From Fusarium oxysporum f. sp. lycopersici 4287 (taxonomy: Eukaryota > Ascomycota > Sordariomycetes > Hypocreales > Nectriaceae): a stretch of 64,000 nucleotides of DNA. Location of the stretch: contig NC_030988.1 of NCBI RefSeq assembly GCF_000149955.1, positions 1,636,109 to 1,700,108 on the forward strand, read 5' to 3'. The position numbers were made by a program, and so were the translations under genes. Numbering within the stretch: position 1 is the stretch's first letter; each line of letters begins with the position of its first letter. Shown here one piece after another: positions 44,670-56,689 of the stretch. The notes under the pieces were generated by a model that saw only the letters and a list, made by a program, of their open reading frames with translations, did no database searches and was not told the DNA's origin.

Positions 44670-45156
44670 TAAAGGCCTGAGAGGGGAGTTGATTACATCT
44701 CATCATAATTATGACCTCCTACAGCTGCCCCACATCAGACCGTCAATCGATTCGTCCTGTAATCTCATGGTGGGTCACCCAGTCGAGGGGCGAGCTCCAA
44801 TCGGAGAGATATGGAGCGGGGCAAAAAAAAAAAAACTTCTTCCGATAAAGGCCAACATATTACATACACAATACTAGCTTTCATTGAGACCATCGACCAC
44901 AATAAAATTTTGCCTAAGATTTCCCACGAAACTATTCAGCATTATCCGAAAATGAGCGAGAGCGTAAACGCATTCGACCCATTGGAACGTTATGTTAGTG
45001 ACCCAAGCGCCCTCAGAAAGGCGCTAGACGAATCGAACGCTATCGTCGATGGTTTTTGGACGCTTTCGGCGTTCGTTAGTGGCGAAAAAGCCTTTCCGGA
45101 GCGTCTAAAGCGCCCTCCTCTCAGAATCATCATTCCCCGAAAGAACGACTGGGTAC

Positions 45157-47770
45157 TAGAGATGGATTTAATGCTGCATCATTACATAAAATGCGCTTTT
45201 TGCATTAAATATTTAAAGCAAGACGCGCTTTGTATGCATTATTTCCTGTCGCACTGAGCGTGCTTAAAGGGTTAGAGTGAATATGATGAGCAGCAGCAAA
45301 TGTGTTGATTGATGTCTTAAGTTTTCTCTTGTGCGGGGTATTCCATCCCGCACAGTTACTTAAAGCATATAGCTAGATTACTAATGCCTACCCTGCGACA
45401 TTTCCTCTTCTATCTTAGGCTTAGCGCCTTCTATAATAGGTTTAGTGCATAGGAACAATATAAGTCCTTTTCCGACCTCCTTTTCTCCACAGCCTTCAAC
45501 CGTCTGTCGATGTATCCCCCTGAAACTTCTCAATTCGACTCCCCACTACCTTCAGACCCTCCGTGTGTCTTCTACAATGCCCAGAACCCCTGGAAGGCCA
45601 GCCGATCACCAGGTCCACCGAGAATTTATCACGCTTGCCTCCGACGCTAGTTCGGGTTTCAAGAACTCTAGAGTCAAGTGCAAGCACTGCGGCCACGAGA
45701 TAACCAAGGGCACTACTCGTCAGAAGAAGCACTTACTTCGCCATTGTCCCAATTACAAAAGGCAGCAACAGTCTCAGCAGCCTCAACTTACTCATCACTT
45801 TCCTGTAGTGGACAAGACCTTTAAGCAGATGCTTGATGAGCTTGCTGCTATAGCAATTTTTGCTGATGGCCGTCCATTTAACCTCTTTGAGTCCAAACGA
45901 ATGCGGATTCTGTTGAGCAAGCTAAACACTGCCTGGCAACCACCGTCTCGTCGCCGAGTACAGCGGCTGCTAGCCCCGACTTATTCTCAGTACCACAATC
46001 AAGTCCAGGCTATCCTCGACCAAGCAGAACATATCAACGTAATCTTTGACGCCTCAGACAACATCACAAGTCATCGAATTATCAATATCTCGATACAGGT
46101 GGCAAATGGTACGGCGTTCTACTGGAAGACGTTTGATACAGGACAGATTCAACACACGGCTGAGCACTACATCGATCTTTTGTATCCTGAGCTGGAGATA
46201 ATTTGCAAGGGCAACTTCTTGCGAATTAACTCGTTTTGCACAGATACGGATAGCGTGATGAGGAAAGCTCATGTGCATTTGGCAGCAAGAAAGGAATTCC
46301 AACATTGCTTCTTTTCCCTCTGCGATTCACATGGGCTACAGCTACTCATCAAGGACATCCTAGAGCAGCCGTTCTTTGAGGAGGCATTCAAAAGCGCTAC
46401 ATTAATTGTCACCTTCTTCAAGAAGTCGAAACTGCAGTTGGCTCGATTGAGAGAAGCACAAAAGGCAGCTTGGGGCCACCATAAGGCGTTTTTATCTGCG
46501 TGCGTCTTTCAGTTTTTCTGACTCCTAGCTATAGCTGACTGCTCGCTTTAGTGTAATCACACGCTGGGGCAGTCAGTTCAATGCTTTACAGTCAGTTTTA
46601 CGCTGTAAAGAGCCTCTCCAAGCATACGCTCGCCGTCCTGACGTAAGGGCAGAGCTAGCCTCCGGCTCTCTCGAGCTTCTTCCAAAGGTGCTGGAGTCTG
46701 TCAATAACCCTCACTTCTGGATACGCCTAGAGACTGTTTTGGCCATAATTAAGCCTGTCAACAGTCGTCAGCGTGCCTCAGAAGCCGATCGGGCTCACAT
46801 CGGCCATGTGATTCCTCGTTGGCTGGAGATTAAAGCAGAATGGAAAGCACTTGACGAGTCTCAGCAACATCAAGACGTGAATTTCAGCGAGCTGTATTCC
46901 GTATGGTTAAACCGTATGGATAAACAGACATATGATATTCATTATGCGGGATTTGCATTACGGCCTGACACAGTCGGGACTAAGCTTGAAGAACAGCTGA
47001 TGATGAAAGTGCTGCAGTTCTTTAAGTCAGCAGTCAATCCTGCTGACTACATCAATATTGTTCGAGAATTTAACCACTTCCGAGCACAATCGGGCGGCCG
47101 GTTTGCTGCAGGAGGCTTAGTCTATTCAAAAGAATGGACTCCATTAGATGCTTGGATGCTTCTTGATAACCAAGGCAGCAAGCTGGCTGCACTTGCAGTC
47201 CGGATCTTTGGAACCATAGCCAATTCAGTTCCCTCAGAGAGATCATTCTCGGCAGTTAACTTCCTCCACAGCAAGGCACGCAACAGACTCACACCAGCCA
47301 ACGCTGACAAGTTGGCGTTCATCTACATGAACGAACGGGTGCTAGAGAGGATAACGCAGTCTCAGAATCAACCTCTTGATCATCGCAATGATCATTCTAC
47401 GGTGGTCAGCTGGGAAGATTTGACAGAAGACGGTTGGCTTACACTCGAAGATACGTATATGGAAATTCATTGCGCATCAAATCTGGAAGTTGACGCTGTT
47501 GTCGGCGAGTTCACTCACCAACCCGCCTCCGACGGAGAAGAGACAGTGGTGGACACACTTGAGGTCGAAGATGGGTCAGAGAGCGAAGGAGCGGGGGAAA
47601 AATTGACCTAATTTTGCTTGGTTGTTTGTATGATATGGCCCATGGGCAGCTTCATAAATGGGTCGTAATATTGCAATAAAAAGCGCGCTTTTTATTAGGA
47701 ATAAAATGCTGCTTCGTTATAATAAAAAGCAGCTTAATACACATGTGTATTATGCACGTGCCCATCCCTA
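45157..47770 (+). mobile_element. hAT DNA transposon
   Basis: The 2614-bp element lies between perfect 8-bp duplications CTGGGTAC (45149-45156 and 47771-47778), the length expected for hAT. The termini are imperfect inverted repeats: left TAGAGATGG, right (reversed) TAGGGATGG. Subterminal DNA on both sides is rich in small palindromes such as AAAAAGCGCGCTTTTT. One transposase gene with an intact frame lies inside. A remnant of its left non-coding DNA is at 3502-3648. Confidence 0.92.
45577..47611 (+). CDS. hAT transposase
   Basis: Exon 1 (45577-46499) and exon 2 (46552-47611) join across a 52-bp intron (GTGCGT donor, CTTTAG acceptor), giving 660 aa. A BED zinc finger lies at residues about 30-60 (C-K-H-C-G-H-E-I-T, then K-K-H-L-L-R-H-C). 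A DUF659-like catalytic region carries I-F-D-A-S-D-N and N-S-F-C-T-D-T-D. The C-terminal hAT dimerisation block has W-M-L-L-D-N-Q-G, A-N-S-V-P-S-E-R-S-F-S and R-N-R-L-T-P-A-N-A-D-K-L. The protein excises and inserts the element by a DDE mechanism. No stop or frameshift is seen, so it may be active. Confidence 0.9.
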
Positions 47771-48299
47771 CTGGGTACCAATTAGCACAGTCCTCGAAAG
47801 CAATGGTTACCAGCTGCGTGGTAATTACAGGGCACCACATGGAGGGGTGTTGTTTGTTCGCGAAAACGACGACAACTTATCCTTAGAGTTTGACGACGAA
47901 AAAGATCTCGGTTGGAAGAATTCAGAATCTCTGCAGGCAAAAACCCTGCATAGAGTGATGAGCGAGGGATTCGGGTGTTTCATGACTTCCAAGTATGCCG
48001 TGCTCGTCTGCGGACTCCAACCTAGGTCTGCAGATGGAGATCCGATTGAAAAAATGCGCAAATCAATTGTCGCTCGATACGAGACACAACCACAAGGAAG
48101 TGCCAAGGAAAGATGGACGAAACTCGACGATAGGATTTACAGCATCGTGGAAGTGGAGGACGTCGCCACAGAGCGGGATTCCTTCAATAGGTTCCTCTCA
48201 GACACCGATGTATTCTCAGTGCTTTCGGAGTTGACCCGATCGATCATATTCTCCGAAAGCAACGAACAGTTTGACAACACAACTAGTCAAGCGGTATAG

Positions 48300-49210
48300 C
48301 ACATAATACACAATCGATTCAATCCTTTTTTTTTGCCTTTGAAATTTAACTGCTAAGTTGATGAGATATGGTTGACAGAGAGGGAAACAAAAAAGGGGTT
48401 TGTGGAAACTTCTGTACACCTCTGAACAACGGTTCTGCACGCCAAGACCTAACACGAAAGAGGAGCCTAGCACAAGGAGCACAAGGCGATTTTGCTAACT
48501 ATCATCAATCATTTGTGCAGGATCGTGGTAATTGTCTCCGCCGAGAGTCCAAGAAATCTTTTAAGATAGGTAAAGATATATCTCTCAGTTGCCTCTCGAT
48601 GAATAATAATTTTGAAATTACCAGTATCGTGATCTCGACATACGAGAATATTTTCCTACACCTTGACTGTCACGTTCCAGTGTTCTCGCTTTGCCTTTCT
48701 CAAACCCGGTCTAGCTTCCCCGCGGAAGCAATTGGAAATCTAGCGGCCAAGTCTTTTGCTTGATATGAGTCGTACTGATTTCCGCTTTGGAGGATATCGG
48801 AATGGAACGCCACCCTAGTTCTGCCTATCGCGAATGATCTTGTTGTCCTTGTCGACGCGCCTAGCCAAGTCCCCGGTGTTCGGTAACCCATTTAAGCACG
48901 TACAGCTTCAGCTAGTCTGGTGCGCTCTTATGATCAAGGCTGAGTATATATAGTGCGATGACTAGATGACTTAAAGACCTGAGGAAGGGCACCTGACTTT
49001 CACTTCCTCTACAAGTAATCGCCAAAAAGGGTAGAAACTAGCATTAAGAGGTATATAAATTGAAATGAACGTCAACCCTTTGTGGCGTTGCTTTTTCAAA
49101 GGGTCCCGAAGCGAAGACTGCTTTCATTGCATCAAAGAACCCAATTGAATTGAAGGTCATTCCAGGTCTGATCCACAAGCAAGTGAGATCCTCCACCCGC
49201 AGTAAGTACA
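48300..49210. other. Intergenic
   Basis: No supported gene. A plus-strand frame at 48368-48763 lacks protein-like composition. Confidence 0.4.
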
Positions 49211-50215
49211 TTAATTTAAGACAGTCTCCGCTGGAACTCTAGCCTTTGTCGCATAGAGTATGTCAATAGATTCCTTTGAGACCACACGATACCTCTTAGA
49301 TAATTCAAGTATGGCATAAGTGGCATCTCCTGCTGGTATTTCGGGTCTCAGCGGATCCTGGGCGAACGTATCGACCTTATCGCCTTGTCCCTAATATTCT
49401 GATCATTAGCTGTCTAATGCATTTGCGGTGCATATGGAATCTCTCACCTGATCTGTTATGTTCGTCTGGTGTGATGAAGAGGACGAGTTGTCGACAAGTG
49501 CGACCTTTCTGCGGTTGTCCATATCCCCGTATCGAAAATTCCCTAAATAGGGAAGCTTGAAGTCGTCCAGCTCGGAATGAGGCAAACTGAACCTGCGCCT
49601 TTTGAGAGCCCTGGTACTTTGCGGTTCTTCCGTGCTCGACCCCCTCTTGTACTCACGGAGCGTAGCGTTAGAAGTCAGATGCTTGGTATTAAAAGAGTTC
49701 TCTCCGTGACTGCTTGGCGTGGTCACTGGGACTCTGGAAATAAGGGATGGGCTCTTCGAAATTACCGATAAATGAAATCTAAGGTTGGTCGGTCAGCATT
49801 CAGCTTTATGAGGTTCTTGGCCGTGACCGACTAGCTCCTACTTGTTGATCCCTGAACGCCTCAAATCCGAGGGCATAATCTCATTTGCATCGAAGAAAGT
49901 GAAAGTAGATATATCGGGAATGTCTGAACTGAAACCAACTGTCTGCGTTTGATCGGCAGGATGAAATAAGTGGCAGGCGGCCGATCGATACGTCCCTACT
50001 GTCGAAGAGAGATCATGAAGCCAACGAGGGTCGATGCATGACGGCGTAGCGAACTCACTTAGATTATTTCCATAGAGAGAGCTGATCAGTTGAGGATAGT
50101 AAGCTTGCGCGTTGGGCTGTGGTTGCTGGAGTTCGATGGGTGGCAGTAGAAAAAAAGGAGGTTGCTGGTAGGTGCATGGCGAACCTACACGATAGTTTTC
50201 TTGGGTATGAGGCAT
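49211..50215 (-). CDS. Hypothetical nuclear-type protein, three exons
   Basis: Exons 50215-49842, 49778-49448 and 49390-49211 join in frame with donors GTAGGA and GTGAGA and acceptors CCTTAG and TATTAG, giving 294 aa. The N-terminal third is rich in Pro, Gln and Tyr (activation-domain-like). The middle has A-L-K-R-R-R-F, a basic NLS-like stretch, followed by L-D-D-F-K-L-P-Y-L-G-N-F. The C-terminal exon reads Y-A-I-L-E-L-S-K-R-Y-R-V-V-S-K-E-S-I-D-I and looks like a helical domain. No known DNA-binding fold is recognised. A nuclear role is inferred from composition only. Confidence 0.5.
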
Positions 50216-51497
50216 TGCGAGATGTTGCTAGCAGCAAAGATACCGGACTGCTCGAAATCTTGAGAAATCTGGGTATTAATAGATATTTATGTACTTCACC
50301 ACGTTACTCAGGAATCAGGAAACAAAGATACCGGTATGGGTATAATGTACGCTTGACATGTTGGGTGAATAAGCAAATCTCTTAGCAAGGGCCGGGGATG
50401 GGGTCAGGTGGGGCCGAAGTGATTATGATCTAGGAGTAATCACCAATCCCGTTCGGGGATGGAACAGTCCAGGGCGCCCGATTTGATGACTTCAACAGGT
50501 CCGCCATACATCCAACACATCGTGTGGGATTACAGGTGAAGGATAAAGGAGAATGTAGTTAACAGTCAAGTGAGGAGGACTGCATCTCATTGGAAGCCCC
50601 ACCACATCAACCAGGGATACGACGGCGCAGCATCGTACCGTCAGGTTTTCTTTCTAATAGCCCAACGTCCCCCCTTGATGAAGCTGTATGGATGGGCTCC
50701 AATAACCGGTAAGGAACCTCTTTGCTCCAAGGGATCCCGGTAAGAAGGCTCTCAGGCCTTTAAAAATTATTCTTCGGTGTACCGCAGTGGGCGTCAAACC
50801 CACGGTCGGGACAACACTCGGCCTGACTCCACTGTCTCTTTCCCATCAAGCAGTTACCATTGTGAATCCTTGGCTGTCTCGTGAATGATATTCTGATGCT
50901 GAACCAAGTCCTCAGGTGCACTAAGCCTCGCTCACCCCATAGCCCATCTAGGTGCCGTCTCATGCAGAGCCGAATCCTCACCATAAGCGAAGTATGCCTC
51001 GAGACCAGAGCCAGGCTGAAAGATTCTTAGGCTCAACCAATTTCAGTTTTCATGGGCCTCCTCAATCTCTGGGAGATGATGTGGTATCGTCTTGGGTACT
51101 AGGGATAGCTTGGTTCCGGAATGGATGTATGTTTCAAGTAGTAAAGGGAAGGTGACTCAAGTAGTTGCGTGAATTTCAAATGTAGAAGCACACCATACAA
51201 GTAACATGACTTACTTGGCGGGGGAGAAATGTAATAGGAAAGGCAAGGGGATATAGGTCCTCGCGACCTAAGGGCTGATATGCAGGATCAATCCTGCTGA
51301 TACTGATAGTTCGACTCAGGGGGTGTAAAGATACAGCAAAAGGTTGGCCCTATTTAAAAGGTGACAAACGGTCGGCCCTGCAGAAGATCATGATCTGTTT
51401 CCCATGCATCTCTTGTTTTACCATCACTATATCTACTGTCACTACGTCTATTCACTTGAAATTCTGCGCAATCAAGCCTACAAACGATCATACCGGC
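50216..51497. other. Gene-poor stretch
   Basis: No supported gene. Short frames on both strands overlap without splice support. Confidence 0.45.
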
Positions 51498-52099
51498 ATG
51501 AGTTTCAGCCAGCAATCCGACATCCTGTGGACCTCGCTCATGGAAGATCCGTGTCCCGACCAAGCCGATAGATCTTTTGATGTCAGCTCAACGGCAACAG
51601 ATCCAACTTCTAGCGGTTATCTTGAAAGTACTCAAAATGCTGGTCAAGGTCTGTACTCAACCCAGCCTTGCGAGACTCTCAAAGTTCTATTGAACCTGCG
51701 CAGTTGCTGCAGTTGGCAGTGGAGATGAAGAAGTTGAGCAGAGAAATTCGCATACTCAAGCGCCTTGTTCGCCGGCGCAAGAAACCCAGATATACTCGCT
51801 ACGGACACATCCGGGCCCCGGTATACATTGGAAGCTTGCCACTCACCATAAGTCACCAAATACGCCAACGGCACCAATGGAATCGGATGACCTACATTTA
51901 TCATGTTCACAAGTCATCCCTTGTACACCTAGCGAAGAGCATACTGTGGATGAAGACAGGATTACTCAGACGGATTCAGAGGATGAGGGCAAGTAGCATC
52001 TCGTTGGAAGTTGGTGGAAGGTGCTGTCACTATCCTTATGTCGTTGTAGATAGAAAGCATGACGGCTTTGTGGCATCAGGAATGAAGAGTTTCAGATGA
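51498..52099 (+). CDS. Small hypothetical protein with a basic coiled coil
   Basis: The ATG at 51498 opens a Ser/Asp-rich head (M-S-F-S-Q-Q-S-D-I-L-W). A 38-bp GT-AG intron (51628-51665) would join it in frame to a segment with A-V-E-M-K-K-L-S-R-E-I-R-I-L-K-R-L-V-R-R-R-K-K, a strongly basic helix. The rest of the frame to 52099 is less protein-like. The head plus coiled-coil layout recalls the 58919-59341 frame. Short intron and doubtful tail keep confidence low. Confidence 0.35.
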
Positions 52100-52423
52100 C
52101 AGCTATTTTCTCCGAACAACACCCCCTAGTGTAGGATTTTGGCTTTGACGCCCATTTTGGCTTTGCCATCCTTCCGAGTGCTTGGCGAGCTTGTCGATTT
52201 CTAGCGCCCACTAACGTTGGAACCGAGTCGCTATCACCTGGTATGGCACTTTTGAACCCCTATACAAGTTGTAAGCAGATGATAAGGGGAGAAGTCAGTA
52301 TCTCGTATTTCGATTAATATTCAACTCTCAAATTTGAGCTTAGTCCACGGGTATTTGTTCCTTCGGCGCCAGAGGCCATGTTTGTTGCCTTCGCGCTAAG
52401 CCACAAATCCAGACTGGGCTGCC

Positions 52424-53761
52424 CTATCCTGGTGCGTTTCCGTTTTCCAAACTGGATAGGTCCAACATCTCGACGCCTCTCCGAGTTAACGGAAGACCAT
52501 GCTGTTTCAGTTCTTGCACCAGCCGTATCGCGTAGCTAGGCACTCGACTGAGAAAGTAGCTGACTGCCCAGCCTCTTGCTGGGCCTGAACAATGCAAAGA
52601 ATAATGATGCACGAAATCGAAACAGTGAAGCAGTCCAGGATTTTGACGGAGGCAACGCCGGATATCTTCGGTGAAGAGCGAAGAACCCAAGATCCTGCAT
52701 AATTGAAGGAAAACTCCTGTATGGATTCGCGCACCCCAGCTCTGGAACAGACTGGCAAGATGAGTGTCTGTGTGATCAACGGATAATACCGTCTGCAAGA
52801 GGGCATCCAGGAAATCTTCAAAATCACTGGCGGAAGATACCATGACATTTCCAAGACTTTGTCTATCATGGCAGAGTAATTTCAGAAGCCTCTCCAAAGA
52901 AAGAATCTGCTGATTCTTCTGGGATGGTGACACCCGTTCCGTGGCAATCGAAAAGATAAGCTCCGACGTCTCGTCGATTTTCAGGGATCCCCGCAAAAGT
53001 GAAGAGCCCGAGTCTAGCAACCAAAGAATAGATAAAAATGCATTGTCACTGCAAAATCGTCGCATCGCAGGTAGCGCACGGGCGCCCTGTTCCAGTAAAG
53101 TCGGTATCATCGGTCCTTTTCTATGACAGACAGCCAGCACCAAAGGAGTGCATCCGTATCCTAGGTCGGCATTGACATCCACTCCGTTCCGCTCCACGAT
53201 GATCCTTACCAAGCATGTCAGACCTTCTCGTATGCTTGCCTGGAATGCCTCCAAGTTTGGAGGAGATAGGCCTCTCGAAGCGCCTCGCCGGACTATCAGC
53301 ACAGCTGTCGTTTCTTGATGGTTGAGGATCGCTTCCATTAGTGGTGTCTTTCGGGTGAGATGCAGGCCCTCTTTGTCATCGACATCGAGACCCTGGTCGA
53401 TGAGATAGCTAACGATATCATCCAATCCTCTGCGTGCGGCCAGATGAAGTGGCGAGAAGAGAGTTGCGTCGACGCGATAAAAGGACAGAGGATGGGATTT
53501 CCTTGTGTCCTGGCATTTTGTGAAATCGGCCCCTCCCTCTTTGGCAGCCGCGAGGATGCTCAACGCATCATGCTGGTCTCGGCAGTGGACGATAGCATAA
53601 AACACGGATGAGGATCCGTGGTTCATGACGTCATTTCTGTACAGTATAGGTTTGCAAATGCCGTAGAGCATGCGGCACGACTGTGAGAGCGAAGCCTGAC
53701 CACCAAGCGAGCATACCTTTGCGATCATACAGATAATCTCCGTAGGTAATGAGGAAATCAT
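52424..53761 (-). CDS. F-box-like/ankyrin repeat protein
   Basis: A single exon of 445 aa. Residues 3-15 (S-L-P-T-E-I-I-C-M-I-A-K-V) form an F-box-like start, followed by L-S-Q-S-C-R-M-L-Y. Ankyrin repeats follow between about 60 and 220: F-S-P-L-H-L-A-A-R-R-G-L-D-D-I-V-S-Y-L-I-D-Q-G, T-P-L-M-E-A-I-L-N-H-Q-E-T and C-T-P-L-V-L-A-V. The C-terminal half is helical without a clear family. F-box/ankyrin proteins of this kind are common in filamentous fungi and are thought to recruit targets to SCF ubiquitin ligases. The frame is intact; the function of this member is unknown. Confidence 0.75.
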   Translation of the reverse strand: MISSLPTEIICMIAKVCSLGGQASLSQSCRMLYGICKPILYRNDVMNHGSSSVFYAIVHCRDQHDALSILAAAKEGGADFTKCQDTRKSHPLSFYRVDATLFSPLHLAARRGLDDIVSYLIDQGLDVDDKEGLHLTRKTPLMEAILNHQETTAVLIVRRGASRGLSPPNLEAFQASIREGLTCLVRIIVERNGVDVNADLGYGCTPLVLAVCHRKGPMIPTLLEQGARALPAMRRFCSDNAFLSILWLLDSGSSLLRGSLKIDETSELIFSIATERVSPSQKNQQILSLERLLKLLCHDRQSLGNVMVSSASDFEDFLDALLQTVLSVDHTDTHLASLFQSWGARIHTGVFLQLCRILGSSLFTEDIRRCLRQNPGLLHCFDFVHHYSLHCSGPARGWAVSYFLSRVPSYAIRLVQELKQHGLPLTRRGVEMLDLSSLENGNAPG

Positions 53762-54617
53762 GCCAGGCCAACTGCTCTATATTTCGCCACATCGGCCCAA
53801 CCAAAAAGTTTGCCTTTGAAATTTCGGACGCTGGGCGTAGCTGCTGCGAACCTCGGGAAAGGAGAGGGTAAAGACATGAGGACGACGATGCCATTTTCAA
53901 AAGCAAAGAAGATACCGTGTGCAAAAGGTTCAATGAATAACCTTTGCGATGCACAATCACGTAAGGCAATTATAGATTTAGCCGTAGCAGATGAAAGAAA
54001 AGCCTAAAAAAGCACGTCACTCTAGAGCACCAACGTTGGATGATAACATGTTTGCCGCCTGGGCAGCAACAGCAGTTAAGAAATGACGTGTAGAGAAATT
54101 CAAGTCGAAAGTCCGGTCCTCATTTTTTCTTCTAGCTTCTTTTCTAAACGACTCTTCAAGGTAGTTTGCTGCAGCGAAATCCCACGCGCAACGTCCTTGA
54201 ATGCAAGGTATCGCATGCCAGTTCGGTTGGCAAATTGATATTTTTAGTACATGCATGACTAGTACGACAGGTACGGCCCCTGGCGTCTTTCGGCCCCAAC
54301 AGCATGGGAGTGCCTTTGTGCTCGGCCATCAATAGCCCCTCTTGAGACCAATTTCTTCTGACCGTCTGTCTCCTAGAAGATTTGACTAGTTCTAATCGAA
54401 AGACATATTCATCTATCAACGAATTTGCATACATATTGCATTAATGAGCAAGTGGGTGTAGTATATTTCAAGTTTGAAAATCAGAATAGGGAAGGATAGA
54501 CAGGTCATGTATTGCGGTATTGTGCCGTCATGCGGGAAGTTGAGGCCGCGACAGTATGTTTCTTTAGTCGTCATATTTCAGATGACATGCACGCTGTTGG
54601 CCAGGCCTAAAACTCAA
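53762..54617. other. Gene-poor stretch
   Basis: No supported gene; several short minus-strand frames (54017-54434) show no motif. Confidence 0.45.
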
Positions 54618-54624
54618 TATAAAG
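54618..54624 (+). promoter_or_regulatory. TATA box candidate of the 54721 gene
   Basis: TATAAAG lies 97 bp upstream of the ATG at 54721, a typical distance for a fungal TATA promoter. Confidence 0.45.
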
Positions 54625-54720
54625 AGCCAGATGACCAGATGGCAAGTTATCTACTGAACTTAAGCTTACTGATATTTCTTTATACTTTTTTAACCTCCTC
54701 GTCGTAGCTACATTTTAGAG

Positions 54721-55533
54721 ATGATACCGCTCCCCAAAAAGGTGTTTTGCGCGCCTATCTACTGTGGCCCTCAAGAAATGAGAGACGCTGTCATAAGAGA
54801 ACTTGAGTCGTTAGAAAACCTTAAGCCTGTTCCATGGCTTGTTGCCTCTACAGTCTTCTTAAATAAGGATGGCTCTTTCTCTCTTAAAGTGATAGATGAA
54901 GGGTCCCTTAAAATAGGTATGCAGAAAGTATCTTCATTTATGGTCAATCTCTTTTACTCGCCAAGTCGAAAAGTCCCGGAAGAACAGCAGAGACTACACT
55001 ATGCTCGGCGAAGACTGCTAATCTCACTCCTGGGGCATGCGTGGCTCTGGAGGAGACACAAGGTATTGGATAACCAGGGCAACCCGGTGGCCTTTGAAGA
55101 CAGGAGAGTCCTTGCACCTGAAGATATCCTTAAATTTCTCAAGGATACTCAGGTTCATACCGGGCGCTGCCGCTGTGAAAAGGTCATAGGTTTCTTAGAG
55201 AAAGTTCAGGAAGTGCCTTTACTTGAGGATACGTCGAAGTGGAATGTGATGGGGGTTACTGCATGTCTATGGTGGGATAAGTCACATGATTTACGCAAAC
55301 ATGACGTACACAAAGGCCCATGGTGCTCCTGTCGTCTTGAGAATGCAAATCGGCTTCCAACGCTCAGCTTTGCCGGACCAACAATGGTAACGACGGCTGC
55401 AGCTGGCCTGACCCAAGTACGCCTGCCATCTTACCACGAAGCATCTTGCCACGAGGCTTGCCCACCACCTTATCATCCAAGCTTGCCCAATCGAGAGTCA
55501 AAATGCACTCCAAGAGAGTTAAGGACACTATAG
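54721..55533 (+). CDS. Hypothetical protein
   Basis: A single exon of 270 aa from an ATG preceded by a TATA box. The text reads as a real globular protein: A-P-I-Y-C-G-P-Q-E-M-R-D-A-V at the start, a W-x-W-x-R segment near residue 110 (A-W-L-W-R-R-H-K-V-L), G-R-C-R-C-E-K-V-I-G near 160, and a C-terminal part with C-L-W-W-D-K-S and C-S-C-R-L. Cys and Trp content is high, but no known zinc-binding pattern or enzyme motif is recognised. The last 50 residues are low complexity with an H-E-A-S/C-H-E-A repeat. A LINE remnant lies just downstream. Confidence 0.55.
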   Translation: MIPLPKKVFCAPIYCGPQEMRDAVIRELESLENLKPVPWLVASTVFLNKDGSFSLKVIDEGSLKIGMQKVSSFMVNLFYSPSRKVPEEQQRLHYARRRLLISLLGHAWLWRRHKVLDNQGNPVAFEDRRVLAPEDILKFLKDTQVHTGRCRCEKVIGFLEKVQEVPLLEDTSKWNVMGVTACLWWDKSHDLRKHDVHKGPWCSCRLENANRLPTLSFAGPTMVTTAAAGLTQVRLPSYHEASCHEACPPPYHPSLPNRESKCTPRELRTL

Positions 55534-55621
55534 TAGATAGCGAATTGTGGATGGTATGGAGACACAATGATATTGAGAGAATAGGATGTTAGGCAGAGAC
55601 TGATTAGGGTATGGATGATTT

Positions 55622-55723
55622 GACGAGTCTACAGTAGGCATTGTATGTAAGCATTAGTGAATAGTATTCTATCGGTCAACACAAGCCGCCGGGCGGAATA
55701 AATTGTATTATATTGTATTGTAC
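55622..55723 (+). mobile_element. Old LINE 3'-end remnant
   Basis: The text from GTAAGCATTAGTGA through TATCGGTCAAC to AAGCCGCCGGGCGGAATAAATTGTAT matches the 3' end of the 18859-23929 LINE with more substitutions than the 33866 copy. It ends in a TTGTA-type tail. No target duplication could be identified, as expected for an older or related copy. Confidence 0.8.
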
Positions 55724-55827
55724 TGTCAAATGATGAAGGACGGTTGTATCTATCCTTCGTGCGTCTGACCCACAAAGTAGATGACTTGCTTGTGTCAACT
55801 ACAGAATTACTCAAAGTTCCCATTCAT

Positions 55828-56147
55828 TCAAACGAATTTGATGTGTCTTATGTAGAATCTAAGCATCTGATGAAACTATGAGATTGTAACCGTAGGCTGC
55901 TGAATTGGTTCTGACCTACCTGTTGAGGACACTTGTCATAAATCTCCTCTCTCGGGTGTTCCGATACATCTCCATTTGGCCATTTGAGAAAAACGTGATA
56001 TGTACTTGCTGATTCGTCAAATTCCATGTGATCTATGTCAGCACAATCCCATTGAATGCTGGGCCCTTTCTTTTGCGTGGATGAATGGCCACCAGCGTCA
56101 GTAATGTCGCTCTTGGTAGCGAAACTTTTCCGTAATCGAGTTTTCAT
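55828..56147 (-). CDS. Stand-alone chromoshadow-domain protein (HP1-related)
   Basis: Exon 1 (56147-55920) and exon 2 (55875-55828) join in phase 0 over a 44-bp intron (GTAGGT...CATAG), giving 91 aa. After a basic 30-residue head (K-T-R-L-R-K-S-F) comes W-D-C-A-D-I-D-H-M-E, V-F-L-K-W-P-N-G-D-V-S-E-H and I-Y-D-K-C-P-Q-Q, then exon 2 adds F-H-Q-M-L-R-F-Y-I-R-H-I. This is the chromoshadow fold that dimerises HP1 proteins and binds PxVxL peptides. There is no chromodomain. It could pair with the HP1-like product of 57463-58389 or act as a dominant-negative partner; that is inference. Confidence 0.7.
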
Positions 56148-56689
56148 GGCGATTGACAGCCTCGGGACTTAATTAAGAAAGCTTCTTGCAAATAAAATGA
56201 GGGAACGCTCGTTTTTTCTTTGTTGTTGTTAAGGACCTGTGGCGAATTCGGCAGTTCTACAGCAAAAGGGTATTTATTGTAAATCATTATATCATCTTCC
56301 TGGCCTTATTTGATCTAAGATTTTGGATCAAATTTGGCCATTTTCTACTGATCAGCCAATATCCAAGTAACGGAACAAAGATCCCGTATTTGACCACAAA
56401 CGGCCAATTTCAGTGTAAGAATCCGCAACCAGTGGCCGACTAAGTGTGCTCCCACCTTGAATCCTTCAAGCACAAGACCCTCGGAGCGGTAGGAATATAC
56501 ATCTTACGTAAGGGCGAGGACAAAGCAATAGCATTCTATTTTAGACCAAATTCGGAATATACGAAGTACATATCAGTTGTGTGTCAAAATTCGCCATTTG
56601 GTACAAAAAAGATTCCTCACTCCCAGCTTTTCTTTTCTTTTTCTTCTCTCCAGCATCGACACTTAATTTGGCGACTTCATCCCCTGTAT

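Larger units (their letters stand above)
44952..48299 (+). pseudogene. Host gene split by the hAT element
   Basis: The left part (44952-45156) starts M-S-E-S-V-N-A-F-D-P-L-E-R-Y-V and reaches R-K-N-D-W-V. The right part (47779-48299) resumes P-I-S-T-V-L-E-S-N-G-Y-Q-L-R-G-N-Y-R and ends at TAG 48297. Counting the target duplication once, the two parts total 726 bases, exactly 242 codons in one frame. The right part contains a W-K-N-S-E-S-L-Q segment, a helical middle and an acidic end. No catalytic motif is recognised; the function is unknown. The clean frame on both sides argues that the insertion is young. Either part alone would make a truncated protein. Confidence 0.75.
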
